Source of the DNA: GCA-002790365 sp964486645
Lineage (GTDB): Bacteria > Bacteroidota > Ignavibacteria > Ignavibacteriales > Ignavibacteriaceae
Length of the DNA stretch: 59,744 nt
NCBI GenBank assembly: GCA_964486645.1
Contig: CAZAOG010000006.1
Coordinates: forward strand, 1-59,744
Direction of reading: 5' to 3'
Part shown: positions 36,815 to 46,231 of the stretch, piece after piece
Layout of the letters: every line of letters starts with the position of its first letter
Position numbering within the stretch: the stretch's first letter is position 1
The notes under the pieces: model-generated
What the model was told of the DNA's origin: nothing
Seen by the model: the letters and a program-made list of their open reading frames with translations, nothing else
Database searches by the model: none
Made by a program: the position numbers and the translations under genes

Positions 36815-37588
36815 TTGATATTTATAAAATATTTTTACTTGAAACTAAAGTATTTAATTACTCGCAAATCATGGTACAACGTATCCGAATTCATTGATTT
36901 AAAAAAGTTTAAAGAATTGGAAAAAGTTTTAGGTTGTAATATTACCAACCCAAGATATTATTTAAAAGCACTGACTCACAGATCATATCTCGAAGTAAAT
37001 CAAAACGTTTATTCTTCTAATGAAAGACTTGAGTATTTGGGAGATGCGGTGGTTGACCTTGTTGTAGGTAAATATTTGTTCAATAAATTCCCCGATGAAG
37101 ATGAAGGATATTTAACAAAAACCAGGTCATTGTTGGTAAATAAAAAAGCACTGTACGATGCGGCTAAAAGAATAAATTTGGATAAGTTTCTGTTAGTCAG
37201 CGAAAATTTTGAAAAGACACTTCCGGGCGGTTCAAAATCTGTGTTATCGGATGCTTACGAGGCTATTGTGGGTTCAATATTTAAAGATAAAGGATTGGAG
37301 AAAGCTGAAGAATTTATTATAGGGTCTTTGCTTAATCCAAGTTTTGAAATTTCAGGTTATTTAGAAGACAACAACTATAAAAGCCAGTTGTTAGAGTATG
37401 TACAGAAGCAACGATTAGATAATTTGGAATATATTGTTGTTAAAGAAGAGGGACCGCAGCACAGAAAAATGTTTACTGTTCAAGTAAAAGTAAATCAAGA
37501 AATTTGGGGAACGGGTAACGGCAAGAATAAAAAAAGTGCGGAACAGTCAGCGGCTAAAAATGCTCTTCAAAAAATAAAAGCCGCATAG
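36815..37588 (+). CDS. rnc: ribonuclease III
   Basis: A 257-residue RNase III: nuclease domain (about 33-175) with the signature NERLEYLGDAVVDL (69-82) holding the metal-binding acidic residues, and a C-terminal double-stranded-RNA-binding domain (about 185-255: NYKSQLLEYVQKQ, KKSAEQSAAKNALQK). The only upstream start in frame is TTG 36815; there is no in-frame ATG before the conserved domain, so the exact start is uncertain. It processes rRNA precursors and structured mRNA. Confidence 0.93.
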   Translation: MIFIKYFYLKLKYLITRKSWYNVSEFIDLKKFKELEKVLGCNITNPRYYLKALTHRSYLEVNQNVYSSNERLEYLGDAVVDLVVGKYLFNKFPDEDEGYLTKTRSLLVNKKALYDAAKRINLDKFLLVSENFEKTLPGGSKSVLSDAYEAIVGSIFKDKGLEKAEEFIIGSLLNPSFEISGYLEDNNYKSQLLEYVQKQRLDNLEYIVVKEEGPQHRKMFTVQVKVNQEIWGTGNGKNKKSAEQSAAKNALQKIKAA

Positions 37589-37686
37589 CCAATCTGAATT
37601 TTACAAATCATATTTAATATTTATTTGTGTAAATTTATCTTTTATTTATTAATAATTATTGACTAAAAAATATTTGAGAAGTGTAA

Positions 37687-40575
37687 ATGAACAATTTAGA
37701 TCACCCCGATAAATTTATCAACAGACACATAGGTCTTAGAGAAGAAGATATAAACTCAATGCTGAAATCAGTTGGAGTTTCATCGTTAAATGAACTAATT
37801 GAACAGACAATTCCGGCAAACATACGCTTAAAAAAATTACCGGATTTTGATCCCCCTGTTTCCGAATTTCAATTACTCGAAAAATTAAAGAATATAGGAA
37901 AGAAAAATAAAGTTTATAAATCCTATATAGGTCTCGGATATTATCCCGCCATCACACCTTCGGTAATTCAGAGAAATATTTTTGAAAATCCGGGGTGGTA
38001 TACTCAGTACACCCCTTATCAAGCGGAAATCTCGCAAGGCAGATTGGAAGCGTTGATCAATTTTCAAACTGTTGTTATTGACCTGACCGGGTTGCCGATA
38101 GCTAATGCATCTTTACTGGATGAAGGGACGTCTGCTGCCGAAGCTATGTCTATGTTTTTTGCAAAACGGAAAAACAAAAATGCCAAAAAGTTTTTTGTCT
38201 CAAGTGAATGTTTCCCGCAGACAATAGAGGTCCTTCAAACAAGATCAAATCCATTGGGAGTTGAATTGGTCATCGGTGACCATAAAAACATAGAATTAAA
38301 TGAAGAATATTTCGGATTGCTTGTGCAATATCCTGCTTCCGAAGGGGAAATTTATGATTACACCGATTTATTCAACCAAGCATCTAAAAAAAATATTTAT
38401 AAAGCAGTTGCTGCCGATATCCTCGGTTTATCGGTTCTTAAAGCTCCGGGTGAATTTGGTGCGGATGTGGCTGTGGGTAATACTCAACGGTTCGGTGTAC
38501 CTATGGGATACGGCGGACCCCATGCCGCTTACTTTGCTTGTAAAGAAGAATTTAAAAGAAATCTGCCCGGTAGAGTTATAGGCGCGTCGGTAGATGCTGA
38601 CGGAAACAAGGCTTTTAGAATGGCATTGCAGACAAGAGAACAGCACATAAGGCGAGAGAAAGCAACAAGCAATATCTGTACTTCACAAGTTTTGTTGGCT
38701 ATAATTGCGGGTATGTATGCTGTTTATCACGGTCCCGAAGGAATAAGAGCAATTGCAGAACGAATAAATAAATTAACGGTTTTATTAAATAAAGCCCTTA
38801 CGAGTATCGGTGTTACCCAATCTAACGACAATTATTTCGATACTCTGTTACTTGATATAAACGACGGAAAAAAAATTAGTGATATAAAATCGGAAGCCGA
38901 ACGCTGCGGAATTAATTTTAGATATTTACAAGATAATAAAATAGGAATATCATTAAGCGAAGAAACAAACTTAGATGACTTGAAAGATATTGTATCTTTG
39001 TTCTCAAAAGTTTTTGGCAAAGAAATTGACTCTGTTTCTTTTGAAAAACTTAATCCTGAGTTAAATATAAAAAATCACTTTAAAAGAACCGGTTCGTATC
39101 TTACAAGTAAAGTTTTTAACTCTTATCATTCGGAAACCGAGATGACGAGATATATTAAAAGATTGGAGAACAAAGATCTGTCGTTGGTTCATTCAATGAC
39201 CCCCCTCGGTTCCTGCACAATGAAATTAAATGCGGTATCGGAGCTGATTAATGTATCGAACAGTGATTTTAATTCCATACATCCTTTTGCACCAAAGGAA
39301 CAAGCCGAAGGGTATGCCGAAATATTTAAAGAACTGAAAAAAGATTTATCAAAACTTACCGGCTTTGTCGAGACTTCCCTCCAACCAAACTCCGGTGCTC
39401 AGGGTGAGTTTACGGGACTTATGGTAATAAGAGCCTATCATCACAGCCGGGGGGATGTGAATAGAAATATTGTTCTGATTCCTTCGTCTGCTCACGGTAC
39501 TAATCCGGCAAGCGCGGTTATGGCGGGTAATAAAGTAGTTGTTGTAAAATGTGATGAGTTGGGCAATATAGACGTTGAAGATTTAAAAGTTAAATTGGAG
39601 GAGAATAGAGAAAACATATCGGCTTTAATGGTAACATATCCGTCAACTCACGGAGTATTTGAAAATAGGATTAAAGAAATTTGCGAACTCGTCCATAATT
39701 ACGGCGGACAGGTTTATATGGATGGTGCAAATCTTAATGCTCAAGTCGGATTAACGAGTCCGGGAGAAATAGGAGCGGATGTTTGCCACATAAACCTCCA
39801 CAAAACCTTCAGCATCCCTCACGGGGGCGGTGGTCCGGGTGCAGGCCCTATCGCGGTTGCAGAACACTTGGTTAAATTTTTACCCGGGCACAATATTGTA
39901 AATGTTGGAGGCGACAAAAGCATTACCGCAGTAACTTCGGCTCCGTGGGGAAGTGCAAGTATTTTGCTTATCTCTTATGCATATATAAAAATGATGGGAA
40001 TTGAAGGGCTAAAAAAAGCGAGCGAAATTGCTATATTAAATGCAAATTATATTAAAGTAAGGTTAGAAAACGATTACAAGGTTGTTTATCAAGGCGAAAA
40101 GAAAAGAGTAGCCCACGAATTAATTTTTGATATACATCCGTTTAAAACTACAGCCGACATTACGGAAAGCGACGTTGCTAAACGTCTGATGGACTACGGA
40201 TTTCACGCTCCTACGGTTTCATTCCCTGTTCACGGCACATTAATGGTAGAACCTACGGAAAGTGAATCAAAAGCGGAATTGGATAGGTTCTGCGAAGCGA
40301 TGCTTTCTATCAAAAAAGAAATTGAGGACATTGAACAAGGCATAGCGGATAAAACGGATAACGTAATTAAAAATTCGCCGCATACCGTATTCGATATTTC
40401 TGCTGCGGAATGGAAACATCCGTATACAAGAGAACAAGCCGTATTTCCGAAGGATTGGGTAAGGGCCAATAAATTCTGGCCTCCGGTAAAAAGAATAGAT
40501 AATGCTTACGGCGACAGAAATTTGGTCTGCAGCTGCAATCCGATTGAGGATTACACAGACAAGGTTAATGTTTGA
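37687..40575 (+). CDS. gcvP: glycine dehydrogenase (decarboxylating), full-length P-protein
   Basis: A 962-residue single-chain GcvP in which the two halves that are separate genes in many low-GC bacteria are fused. The pyridoxal-phosphate lysine is K706 in NLHKTFSIPHGGGGPG. It decarboxylates glycine and passes the aminomethyl group to the H-protein lipoyl arm. gcvT and gcvH are not in the window. It appears to be transcribed alone. Confidence 0.96.
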   Translation: MNNLDHPDKFINRHIGLREEDINSMLKSVGVSSLNELIEQTIPANIRLKKLPDFDPPVSEFQLLEKLKNIGKKNKVYKSYIGLGYYPAITPSVIQRNIFENPGWYTQYTPYQAEISQGRLEALINFQTVVIDLTGLPIANASLLDEGTSAAEAMSMFFAKRKNKNAKKFFVSSECFPQTIEVLQTRSNPLGVELVIGDHKNIELNEEYFGLLVQYPASEGEIYDYTDLFNQASKKNIYKAVAADILGLSVLKAPGEFGADVAVGNTQRFGVPMGYGGPHAAYFACKEEFKRNLPGRVIGASVDADGNKAFRMALQTREQHIRREKATSNICTSQVLLAIIAGMYAVYHGPEGIRAIAERINKLTVLLNKALTSIGVTQSNDNYFDTLLLDINDGKKISDIKSEAERCGINFRYLQDNKIGISLSEETNLDDLKDIVSLFSKVFGKEIDSVSFEKLNPELNIKNHFKRTGSYLTSKVFNSYHSETEMTRYIKRLENKDLSLVHSMTPLGSCTMKLNAVSELINVSNSDFNSIHPFAPKEQAEGYAEIFKELKKDLSKLTGFVETSLQPNSGAQGEFTGLMVIRAYHHSRGDVNRNIVLIPSSAHGTNPASAVMAGNKVVVVKCDELGNIDVEDLKVKLEENRENISALMVTYPSTHGVFENRIKEICELVHNYGGQVYMDGANLNAQVGLTSPGEIGADVCHINLHKTFSIPHGGGGPGAGPIAVAEHLVKFLPGHNIVNVGGDKSITAVTSAPWGSASILLISYAYIKMMGIEGLKKASEIAILNANYIKVRLENDYKVVYQGEKKRVAHELIFDIHPFKTTADITESDVAKRLMDYGFHAPTVSFPVHGTLMVEPTESESKAELDRFCEAMLSIKKEIEDIEQGIADKTDNVIKNSPHTVFDISAAEWKHPYTREQAVFPKDWVRANKFWPPVKRIDNAYGDRNLVCSCNPIEDYTDKVNV

Positions 40576-40649
40576 TTTTTTAGAGAAATCTCTGCTGATA
40601 AAAAATTTAATTCAAATTATTACGCTTATTAAAATATTTCTGGTTTGGG

Positions 40650-41981
40650 ATGAATAAATACGCACTTTTTTTTATATATTTTTTAGCCGGCAGTACATTT
40701 GTTTTTTCCCAAAAATCCGATTCGACATTCTATAAAGGTGATTATTCCTTTGTTGTCGACTCAATTTATGTCTCCGGAAATAATACTACCGAAAAGGAAA
40801 TAATTTTAAAAGAATTAACCTTTGAAATAGGTGATACGGTTACACCTGAAATATTAAAATATAATAAAGAAAGAATTTATAGTTTAAGAATTTTTACAGA
40901 TGTTAATCTTATACCATTCCGAAAAAATAACAAGCGTTTAATAAATATAAATGTAAAAGAAAGCTGGTATATTTATCCGATTCCTTTTTTACACCTTAAA
41001 GATAGAGACTGGGATAAACTTTCATACGGTTTGTCATTATTGGTATTTAACTTTAGAGGAAGAAACGAAACCGTATCTTTCAGCGGTGCCTTGGGCTATG
41101 ACCCCAGCCTGAGATTATCTTATAGAATTCCCTATTTAATTTTAAAACATAATATTTCATTAAACGTAAGTTTGAATATTCAAAAAGTAAGGAATAAAAG
41201 TAATATTGCCAAAAGATTATACGGGAGAGATTTTGACCAAAATGTGTATTCGACTTATCTTACAATAGGTAAAAGATTAAATACTTTCAACAGAATTTCA
41301 TTCAGCGCAAGTTTCAGTTCTATAGAATTTCCCTCGTTTATAAAGGGTATTTCCGCTTCCGATAATAGGATTGATAATTTATTTTCAATTGCTTTTAATT
41401 ACAAATTCGATAATAGAGATTTGCATCAGTTCCCGAGTGAAGGATTTTATGCATCGTCTTTATTCCGGTTAAAAGGATTGGGCATTGACGGAATATCGTA
41501 CAGGGTATTGAATTTGGATATTAGAAAGTACTTTAAAATTAATGAAGACTTAACTTTTAAATTACGTTTTGCTTCAAGAAATACTTTCGGTAATTTAATT
41601 CCTTATTATGACAATTCCTTTATTGGATTTAGCGAAAGAATAAGAGGACACTTTAATCAAGAATTAGAAGGGAATAATTCATACATCGGATCAACCGAGA
41701 TAGATTACGCATTATTTAAAGACATAAATTTAAACTTGGATTTTATACCATTAATTCCAAATCGTCTTCTTAATTATAGATTTGCCGTGTATCTGCAGTT
41801 GTTTGCCGATACGGGCACGGTACAAAACAAAAACGAATCCTTAAGCATAAACAAATTGAACTCAGGCTACGGAGTAGGATTAACACTCCTTTTTCTGCCT
41901 TACAATGTTTTAAGATTTGAACGTGCCTGGGATGAATTTGGAAACCCGGAGTGGATATTTGATGTCGGAGTATCTTTCTAA
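40650..41981 (+). CDS. single-POTRA outer-membrane beta-barrel protein (Omp85/BamA-like)
   Basis: A 443-residue protein with a signal peptide (1-20), one POTRA domain (about 33-105: VDSIYVSGNNTTEKEIILKE ... YSLRIFTDVNL) and a C-terminal barrel (about 115-443) with SEGFYASSLFRLKGLG, the surface-antigen DxRDLHQFPSEG segment and a terminal aromatic VSF. It belongs to the Omp85 superfamily, which inserts or exports outer-membrane proteins; with one POTRA it is smaller than BamA (five). Its 3' end overlaps rsmE by 20 bases. Confidence 0.8.
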   Translation: MNKYALFFIYFLAGSTFVFSQKSDSTFYKGDYSFVVDSIYVSGNNTTEKEIILKELTFEIGDTVTPEILKYNKERIYSLRIFTDVNLIPFRKNNKRLININVKESWYIYPIPFLHLKDRDWDKLSYGLSLLVFNFRGRNETVSFSGALGYDPSLRLSYRIPYLILKHNISLNVSLNIQKVRNKSNIAKRLYGRDFDQNVYSTYLTIGKRLNTFNRISFSASFSSIEFPSFIKGISASDNRIDNLFSIAFNYKFDNRDLHQFPSEGFYASSLFRLKGLGIDGISYRVLNLDIRKYFKINEDLTFKLRFASRNTFGNLIPYYDNSFIGFSERIRGHFNQELEGNNSYIGSTEIDYALFKDINLNLDFIPLIPNRLLNYRFAVYLQLFADTGTVQNKNESLSINKLNSGYGVGLTLLFLPYNVLRFERAWDEFGNPEWIFDVGVSF

Positions 41982-42663
41982 CATAGAACTCTATTTTACC
42001 GAACCCAAGAATATATCGGATAACTATTTGATAATAGACGGTTCGGACGTAAAACATATTCAAAAAGTTATGCGTCATAAAACAGGCGACATTTTGTTTG
42101 TTACAGACGGTAAAGGTAAAATTTACGAAGGTGAAATAGTAGAAACAGGAAATGATAAAGTTAAAATTAAAGTTACCGGTATTAGAAGATATACCGAAAG
42201 GTTTAAAAATATAACAGTATGTATGCCGAACTTAAAAAAGTCGGATAGACTTGAATTTGCATTGGAAAAAGCAACTGAACTGGGAGTAACAAATTTTATT
42301 GTTTTTAACTGTAAAAGGACGATCGCTAAAAAAGTTAAAATTGAAAGGCTGAACAAGATTATTCTCTCGGCAATGAAACAGTCTTTAAACAGCTATCTGC
42401 CGAACATCACTTTTTATCCTTCGCTTTCATTTTTGAAAGATACCGATTCTCAAATTATTTTATTTGACCAAAATAAAGCAAATGAGTTTAAAGGTTCCGC
42501 CTTAAACGCAGATAAAGATTATTATTTTCTCTTTGGTCCCGAAGGAGGATTCGAAGAAGGGGAAATACCCTCGGATATGACAACTTATAGTTTTAAATTA
42601 GCGGCAAACAGGCTCCGTACTGAAACGGCCGTAGTTTGTGCAGTATCGAAACTATCAACTTAA
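41962..42663 (+). CDS. rsmE: 16S rRNA m3U1498 methyltransferase
   Basis: A 233-residue SPOUT-class enzyme: N-terminal PUA-like domain and a knotted C-terminal domain with FGPEGGFEEGE and NRLRTETA, the SAM-binding motifs. It methylates U1498 of 16S rRNA. I start at ATG 41962 (MSEYLSNIELYF), which matches the usual family N-terminus; an in-frame ATG at 41917 would overlap the previous gene by 65 bases. It ends just before a repeat-rich gap region. Confidence 0.93.
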   Translation: MSEYLSNIELYFTEPKNISDNYLIIDGSDVKHIQKVMRHKTGDILFVTDGKGKIYEGEIVETGNDKVKIKVTGIRRYTERFKNITVCMPNLKKSDRLEFALEKATELGVTNFIVFNCKRTIAKKVKIERLNKIILSAMKQSLNSYLPNITFYPSLSFLKDTDSQIILFDQNKANEFKGSALNADKDYYFLFGPEGGFEEGEIPSDMTTYSFKLAANRLRTETAVVCAVSKLST

Positions 42664-42762
42664 TTTTAATTACTCTCGTTTCTATTTTTCATTTCAAATT
42701 GAAAAGAATGATAGGATGGGTGTATGATTGGATGTTATTAAGTCCTATTTGTTCCAACCAAT

Positions 42763-42810
42763 CAATCAATCATTCAATCATTCAATCATTCAACCATTCA
42801 ACCATGCAAC
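42763..42810. repeat. 8-bp tandem repeat, about six copies
   Basis: Units of CATTCAAT/CATTCAAC run from 42763 to 42810 after rsmE. No gene overlaps. Such CATTCAAC-type microsatellites are often intergenic; this one probably caused the assembly break nearby. Together with the gap and terminator it accounts for the gene-free stretch 42664-43054. Confidence 0.8.
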
Positions 42811-42861
42811 CATTCTTCTAAAAAAACTTGTAATTATTTCACAAAAAAAAGGAGGACCGTT

Positions 42862-42961
42862 NNNNNNNNNNNNNNNNNNNNNNNNNNNNNNNNNNNNNNN
42901 NNNNNNNNNNNNNNNNNNNNNNNNNNNNNNNNNNNNNNNNNNNNNNNNNNNNNNNNNNNNN
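42862..42961. other. scaffold gap (100 N) with 55-bp duplicated flanks
   Basis: Exactly 100 N. The 55 bases at 42807-42861 are identical to those at 42962-43016. The copy on the left ends inside the terminator stem and the right copy completes it, so the two contigs overlap and the N run is artificial. Confidence 0.9.
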
Positions 42962-42995
42962 CAACCATTCTTCTAAAAAAACTTGTAATTATTTC

Positions 42996-43029
42996 ACAAA
43001 AAAAAGGAGGACCGTTACCGGTCCTCCTT
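42996..43029 (-). terminator. rho-independent terminator of the TonB receptor gene
   Basis: On the minus strand AAGGAGGACCG, a four-base loop GTAA and CGGTCCTCCTT form a perfect 11-bp GC-rich stem (43004-43029), followed by a run of eight T (the A run at 42998-43005). It lies 25 bases after the receptor stop codon. This is the clearest intrinsic terminator in the window. Confidence 0.9.
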
Positions 43030-43054
43030 AATATTTTCTAAATATTATTTAGAA

Positions 43055-45682
43055 TTAGAGATTTACACGGAAACCTAAATTAAATATTCTAGGTATTCCC
43101 ATAAATACTTCTGCGTCATCAGCTTTGTGATTTTTACCGTCGGTTTTGTAAGCGTTAAATCTACTGTTGTCAAGTGCATCCGATACATATAATTTATCGA
43201 ATACATTGAATACGTTTGCAAATAATTGCACGCCAACACTTTTTAGATTTAACGGCAAGTTATAGCTGAAGTGGAAATCAACTAAACCGTAATTTGGAAT
43301 TTTCCAGCTTTGTCCGCGGTCAGCAGGATCGGATCTGCTTAACGGATCCCAATTTGCATAATATTCTGCATAATATTTATACACAACCTGTGCGGTCATT
43401 CCCGAAACAGGGAAGAAAGAAGCGGCTAATGCAACCTGTGTTTGTGGAGCATCGCCTACTTTAATACCGTCTAAGTATAGGTTGTAAGTTTTTTGAATCG
43501 GTGTACCGGTGGTTGAATAGTCAGTGTAGAGACCGCCCGGATCGTTAGTGAGGTTCCAGCTTCCGATAGAAGCGGCACCGTCAACTCTGAAATAACGATT
43601 TGGCTGCCAAGCACTTTCTATTTCAATTCCCGAGTTTTTCTGATTTACACCTGATAAGAATAGAAGACCGTCCGAGCCGTCGGCATTTCTAACAAATTTT
43701 GTGAAAGAACGATCTTTCCATTGTGTGTAATAATAGTTTATTTTAGCTGTAATTTTACCGTCTGCCGAACGAAGATTTAAACCGAATTCGTAAGAATTAA
43801 ATTTTTCGTTTGCAGGATTTCTTGCAAGTGCGCCTGTAACATCATTAATGACGTTATCAAAAATAGGTACTTTACGAACCCAACCGATATTAGCAAAAAG
43901 ATCAACATTTTCGGAAGCACGGTAACTTACACCGCCCTTCAATTGGTATCCGTTGATGAAATCAGATTTCACGTATAATTCACCGCCGGTTTTAGGATCT
44001 TTTTTAAAGTGGTTAGTATAATCATATTTGATTGTTGACCAACCGTATGTTGCATAAAGTGTCCAATTCTTTTTGGTGTATTCGCCTTGTCCGTAGAGAC
44101 CTAACCAGTTTACTGTGTTAGTATTAAAATAGACAATCTTGTCGCCTAATTTTTTCAACTGTTGACTTGGAGAGTCAAATTGATTTGCAGTATTTTTGTA
44201 ATAAGTACCTCCTAAAAGGTCTCTTACTTCACGGAAATGCTCTATTTCTGCTTTTCTCCAGTCAACGCCGAATGATACTTTGAAGCTTTTTGAAATATTN
44301 NNNNNNNNNNNNNNNNNNNNNNNNNNNNNNNNNNNNNNNNNNNNNNNNNNNNNNNNNNNNNNNNNNNNNNNNNNNNNNNNNNNNNNNNNNNNNNNNNNNG
44401 TACCGGAACCGCCGCCTTTACCGCCTGACCAGTAAAGAGTGGTATACAAACTTGTCTTGTTTGATAATTGTGAATACCAGTTAAAGTTAACAATAGGTTT
44501 GTGGAAATAGTTCTCTCTCTCGTTGATAAAGTTCTGATCATATCTGTTGTGAGTACCGCCGTTCCACCACTGTTTGCCGGTGTATGATGAACTTACTTTA
44601 TTCCAGTTCTGGTTGTAAAGTCTTCCGTCTTTGGCTTGAGGAAATTTAGAAAATGCAGCCTGGTTGTAATCTGAGAGTCCGCTTGCATAAGAATGACTGT
44701 AAGCTGCAATATTTTGTTTGTAAAGATTCTGTCCGTGTCTTTGAGGAGCGCCGATAGCATATAATTCAATTCTGTTTCTGCTGTTAACATTATATGTTGC
44801 GCCAAAATAGTATGCCCAAGAATCCGTCCAGGTTCTTAGAATTGTACCGTCACCGGTTTTTCTTACAATTAAACCGTTAATTGCAAATTTCTTGTTCACT
44901 AAGCCCGAGTTGAAAGAAAGAGTTGATTTCAAGAAAGCGTCACTGCCGAATTCTTGTTTATAATTAATCCCGAATTTTTGAGCTGTAGGATCAGTTATAA
45001 TATTCATAGTACCGCCGATTGACGGTGTAGCAAGGTTAACTGCACTTAATCCTCTTTGTACTTGAATTGAAGAAGTAGCGTCACCAACTCCGTCCCAGTT
45101 TGACCAGTAAACCCATCCGTTTTCCATATCGTTTACAGGGACACCGTTTATCATAATTGCAACGTTTCTTTGGTTAAAACCGCGAACGTTTACTCTTGCA
45201 TCGCCTGCACCGCCGCCCTGCATTGTAGCGTAAACACTTGGGGTAGTGTTCAATACCATCGGTATATCTTGGGAACCTAACATAAGTTCCATGTCTTTTT
45301 TGGTAACGGTACTAAAAGCAACAGGTGTCTCACGTTCTTTTGCTCTGTCTGCAATTACACTCAGTGAAAGCGTAAATTCCGTTACTGTAAGATCAAAATT
45401 TATCTCGGTATTATTGTCAAGGTTAAATTTGACTTCTTGGGTAGCGTAGCCAATATAACTGGCTCTTAACGTGTAGGTACCTGCCGGAGCAGTTATGGAA
45501 TACTTACCGTCTTGGTCTGATGCAGCACCGAGATTTGTACCCATTAATACGACGTTTGCCCCTATTAATTTTTCACCCGTTTGTGCGTTAGATACTACAC
45601 CTGACACAGTATAATTTTGTGCGTACAGTGTTGTAGCGGTTAGCACAAGGGTAAATACGAGGAATTTGTATAGTTTAGCCAT
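43055..45682 (-). CDS. TonB-dependent outer-membrane receptor (contains a sequence gap)
   Basis: About 875 residues including 34 unknown ones. Signal peptide 1-21 (ends LYAQ), a carboxypeptidase-D-like beta-sandwich (about 23-105: VSGVVSNAQTGEKLIGANV), a plug domain (about 115-230: MGSQDIPMVLNTTPSVYA-like segment, VNVRGFNQRNVAIMINGVPVN) and a 22-strand barrel ending IFNLGFRVNL. It imports a ligand with TonB energy; no SusD partner is adjacent, so it is not a SusCD pair, and the ligand is unknown. An AAGGAG site precedes ATG 45682. The 100-N gap at 44300-44399 falls in the barrel; both sides read in the same frame, but the true gap length is unknown. Confidence 0.88.
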   Translation of the reverse strand: MAKLYKFLVFTLVLTATTLYAQNYTVSGVVSNAQTGEKLIGANVVLMGTNLGAASDQDGKYSITAPAGTYTLRASYIGYATQEVKFNLDNNTEINFDLTVTEFTLSLSVIADRAKERETPVAFSTVTKKDMELMLGSQDIPMVLNTTPSVYATMQGGGAGDARVNVRGFNQRNVAIMINGVPVNDMENGWVYWSNWDGVGDATSSIQVQRGLSAVNLATPSIGGTMNIITDPTAQKFGINYKQEFGSDAFLKSTLSFNSGLVNKKFAINGLIVRKTGDGTILRTWTDSWAYYFGATYNVNSRNRIELYAIGAPQRHGQNLYKQNIAAYSHSYASGLSDYNQAAFSKFPQAKDGRLYNQNWNKVSSSYTGKQWWNGGTHNRYDQNFINERENYFHKPIVNFNWYSQLSNKTSLYTTLYWSGGKGGGSGXXXXXXXXXXXXXXXXXXXXXXXXXXXXXXXXXXNISKSFKVSFGVDWRKAEIEHFREVRDLLGGTYYKNTANQFDSPSQQLKKLGDKIVYFNTNTVNWLGLYGQGEYTKKNWTLYATYGWSTIKYDYTNHFKKDPKTGGELYVKSDFINGYQLKGGVSYRASENVDLFANIGWVRKVPIFDNVINDVTGALARNPANEKFNSYEFGLNLRSADGKITAKINYYYTQWKDRSFTKFVRNADGSDGLLFLSGVNQKNSGIEIESAWQPNRYFRVDGAASIGSWNLTNDPGGLYTDYSTTGTPIQKTYNLYLDGIKVGDAPQTQVALAASFFPVSGMTAQVVYKYYAEYYANWDPLSRSDPADRGQSWKIPNYGLVDFHFSYNLPLNLKSVGVQLFANVFNVFDKLYVSDALDNSRFNAYKTDGKNHKADDAEVFMGIPRIFNLGFRVNL
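44300..44399. other. scaffold gap (100 N) inside the TonB receptor gene
   Basis: 100 N with no shared sequence on its two sides, unlike the gaps at 6101 and 42862. The flanks encode SGGKGGGSG on one side and NISKSFKVSF on the other, both normal barrel sequence, so part of the coding sequence is truly missing here. Confidence 0.95.
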
Positions 45683-45732
45683 AAGATATGACTCCTTGTT
45701 TGTTATGGATAAAACAATTAATTAAAGACTCA

Positions 45733-45812
45733 CTCATAGAAAAAATGAGGTAGTTTTTCTTATAGGATAGAAAAAACTCGCTAAGCGAGAGGGGAATTTT
45801 GTTGTAAAGATA
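45733..45812 (-). promoter_or_regulatory. leader of the TonB receptor with two hairpins, one terminator-like
   Basis: Reading on the minus strand, CTCGC-TTA-GCGAG (45777-45789) is followed directly by six T, the form of an intrinsic terminator, about 90 bases before the receptor ATG. A second hairpin, CTCAT/ATGAG (45733-45749), follows. A weak -7-like box TATCTTTA lies at 45805-45812. The first hairpin may end the upstream metal operon, or it may act as an attenuator in the receptor leader. The rest of 45813-46027 shows nothing to me. Confidence 0.45.
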
Positions 45813-46027
45813 TTGTATCAATTTTCCAATAATTATATTCTATTTATTTTAAGATACTTATATTAAATTTTAAGCTGAAAATAACAGCATTTCAAAAATT
45901 CTTAATCAACATTGGACAACATAATAAAAGTTATAATATAGGGCAAGGGATAAATTTAAAACATCCTTTTTTTTAAATATTTAACATTTACTTAATATTG
46001 GAAATAATAAATTTCAGTAAAGCTAAT

Positions 46028-46126
46028 TTATTCGCAGCAGCTTTTGTCATTTGAGGCATTTCTAAATTTTCTTACGGCAAGTCCTACTACAAAAATAACC
46101 AATACTATTAATATTAAAATTTTCAT
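46028..46126 (-). CDS. 32-residue membrane microprotein with C-terminal Cys-Cys
   Basis: A short gene. ATG at 46126 gives MKILILIVLVIFVVGLAV, one membrane helix, then RKFRNASNDKSCCE and a stop. The shape (one helix, then a short basic tail ending in vicinal cysteines) resembles small metal-cluster proteins found next to copper or iron transport genes, but I cannot assign a family. It lies about 100 bp after the SHOCT gene and is the last gene of the metal-associated series. The Cys pair could bind a thiophilic metal; this is inferred. Confidence 0.5.
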   Translation of the reverse strand: MKILILIVLVIFVVGLAVRKFRNASNDKSCCE

Positions 46127-46161
46127 AATCTAAGATATATAATTATACGGGTTAAATCATG

Positions 46162-46228
46162 TTTCCGTGTTCTCTGTTTCCTCCGCGGTGGGTAAACCAT
46201 ACAGCAGAGGGCACAGAGTATACGGAGG
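46162..46228. repeat. palindromic CTCTGTG-type intergenic repeat (copy 1)
   Basis: TCCGTGTTCTCTG at one end and CAGAGTATACGGA at the other are inverted with 11 of 13 positions matching. The middle holds further CAGAG/CTCTG pieces. It begins three bases after the SHOCT stop. A related element lies at 52204-52274. Confidence 0.6.
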
Positions 46229-46231
46229 TAA

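Noticed and set aside
42763..42810. CRISPR array
   Set aside because: The repeats are directly adjacent 8-bp units with no spacers and no cas genes.
42728..42976. Reading frame through the tandem repeat and the N run
   Set aside because: It consists of repeat translation and unknown residues and has no homologous features.
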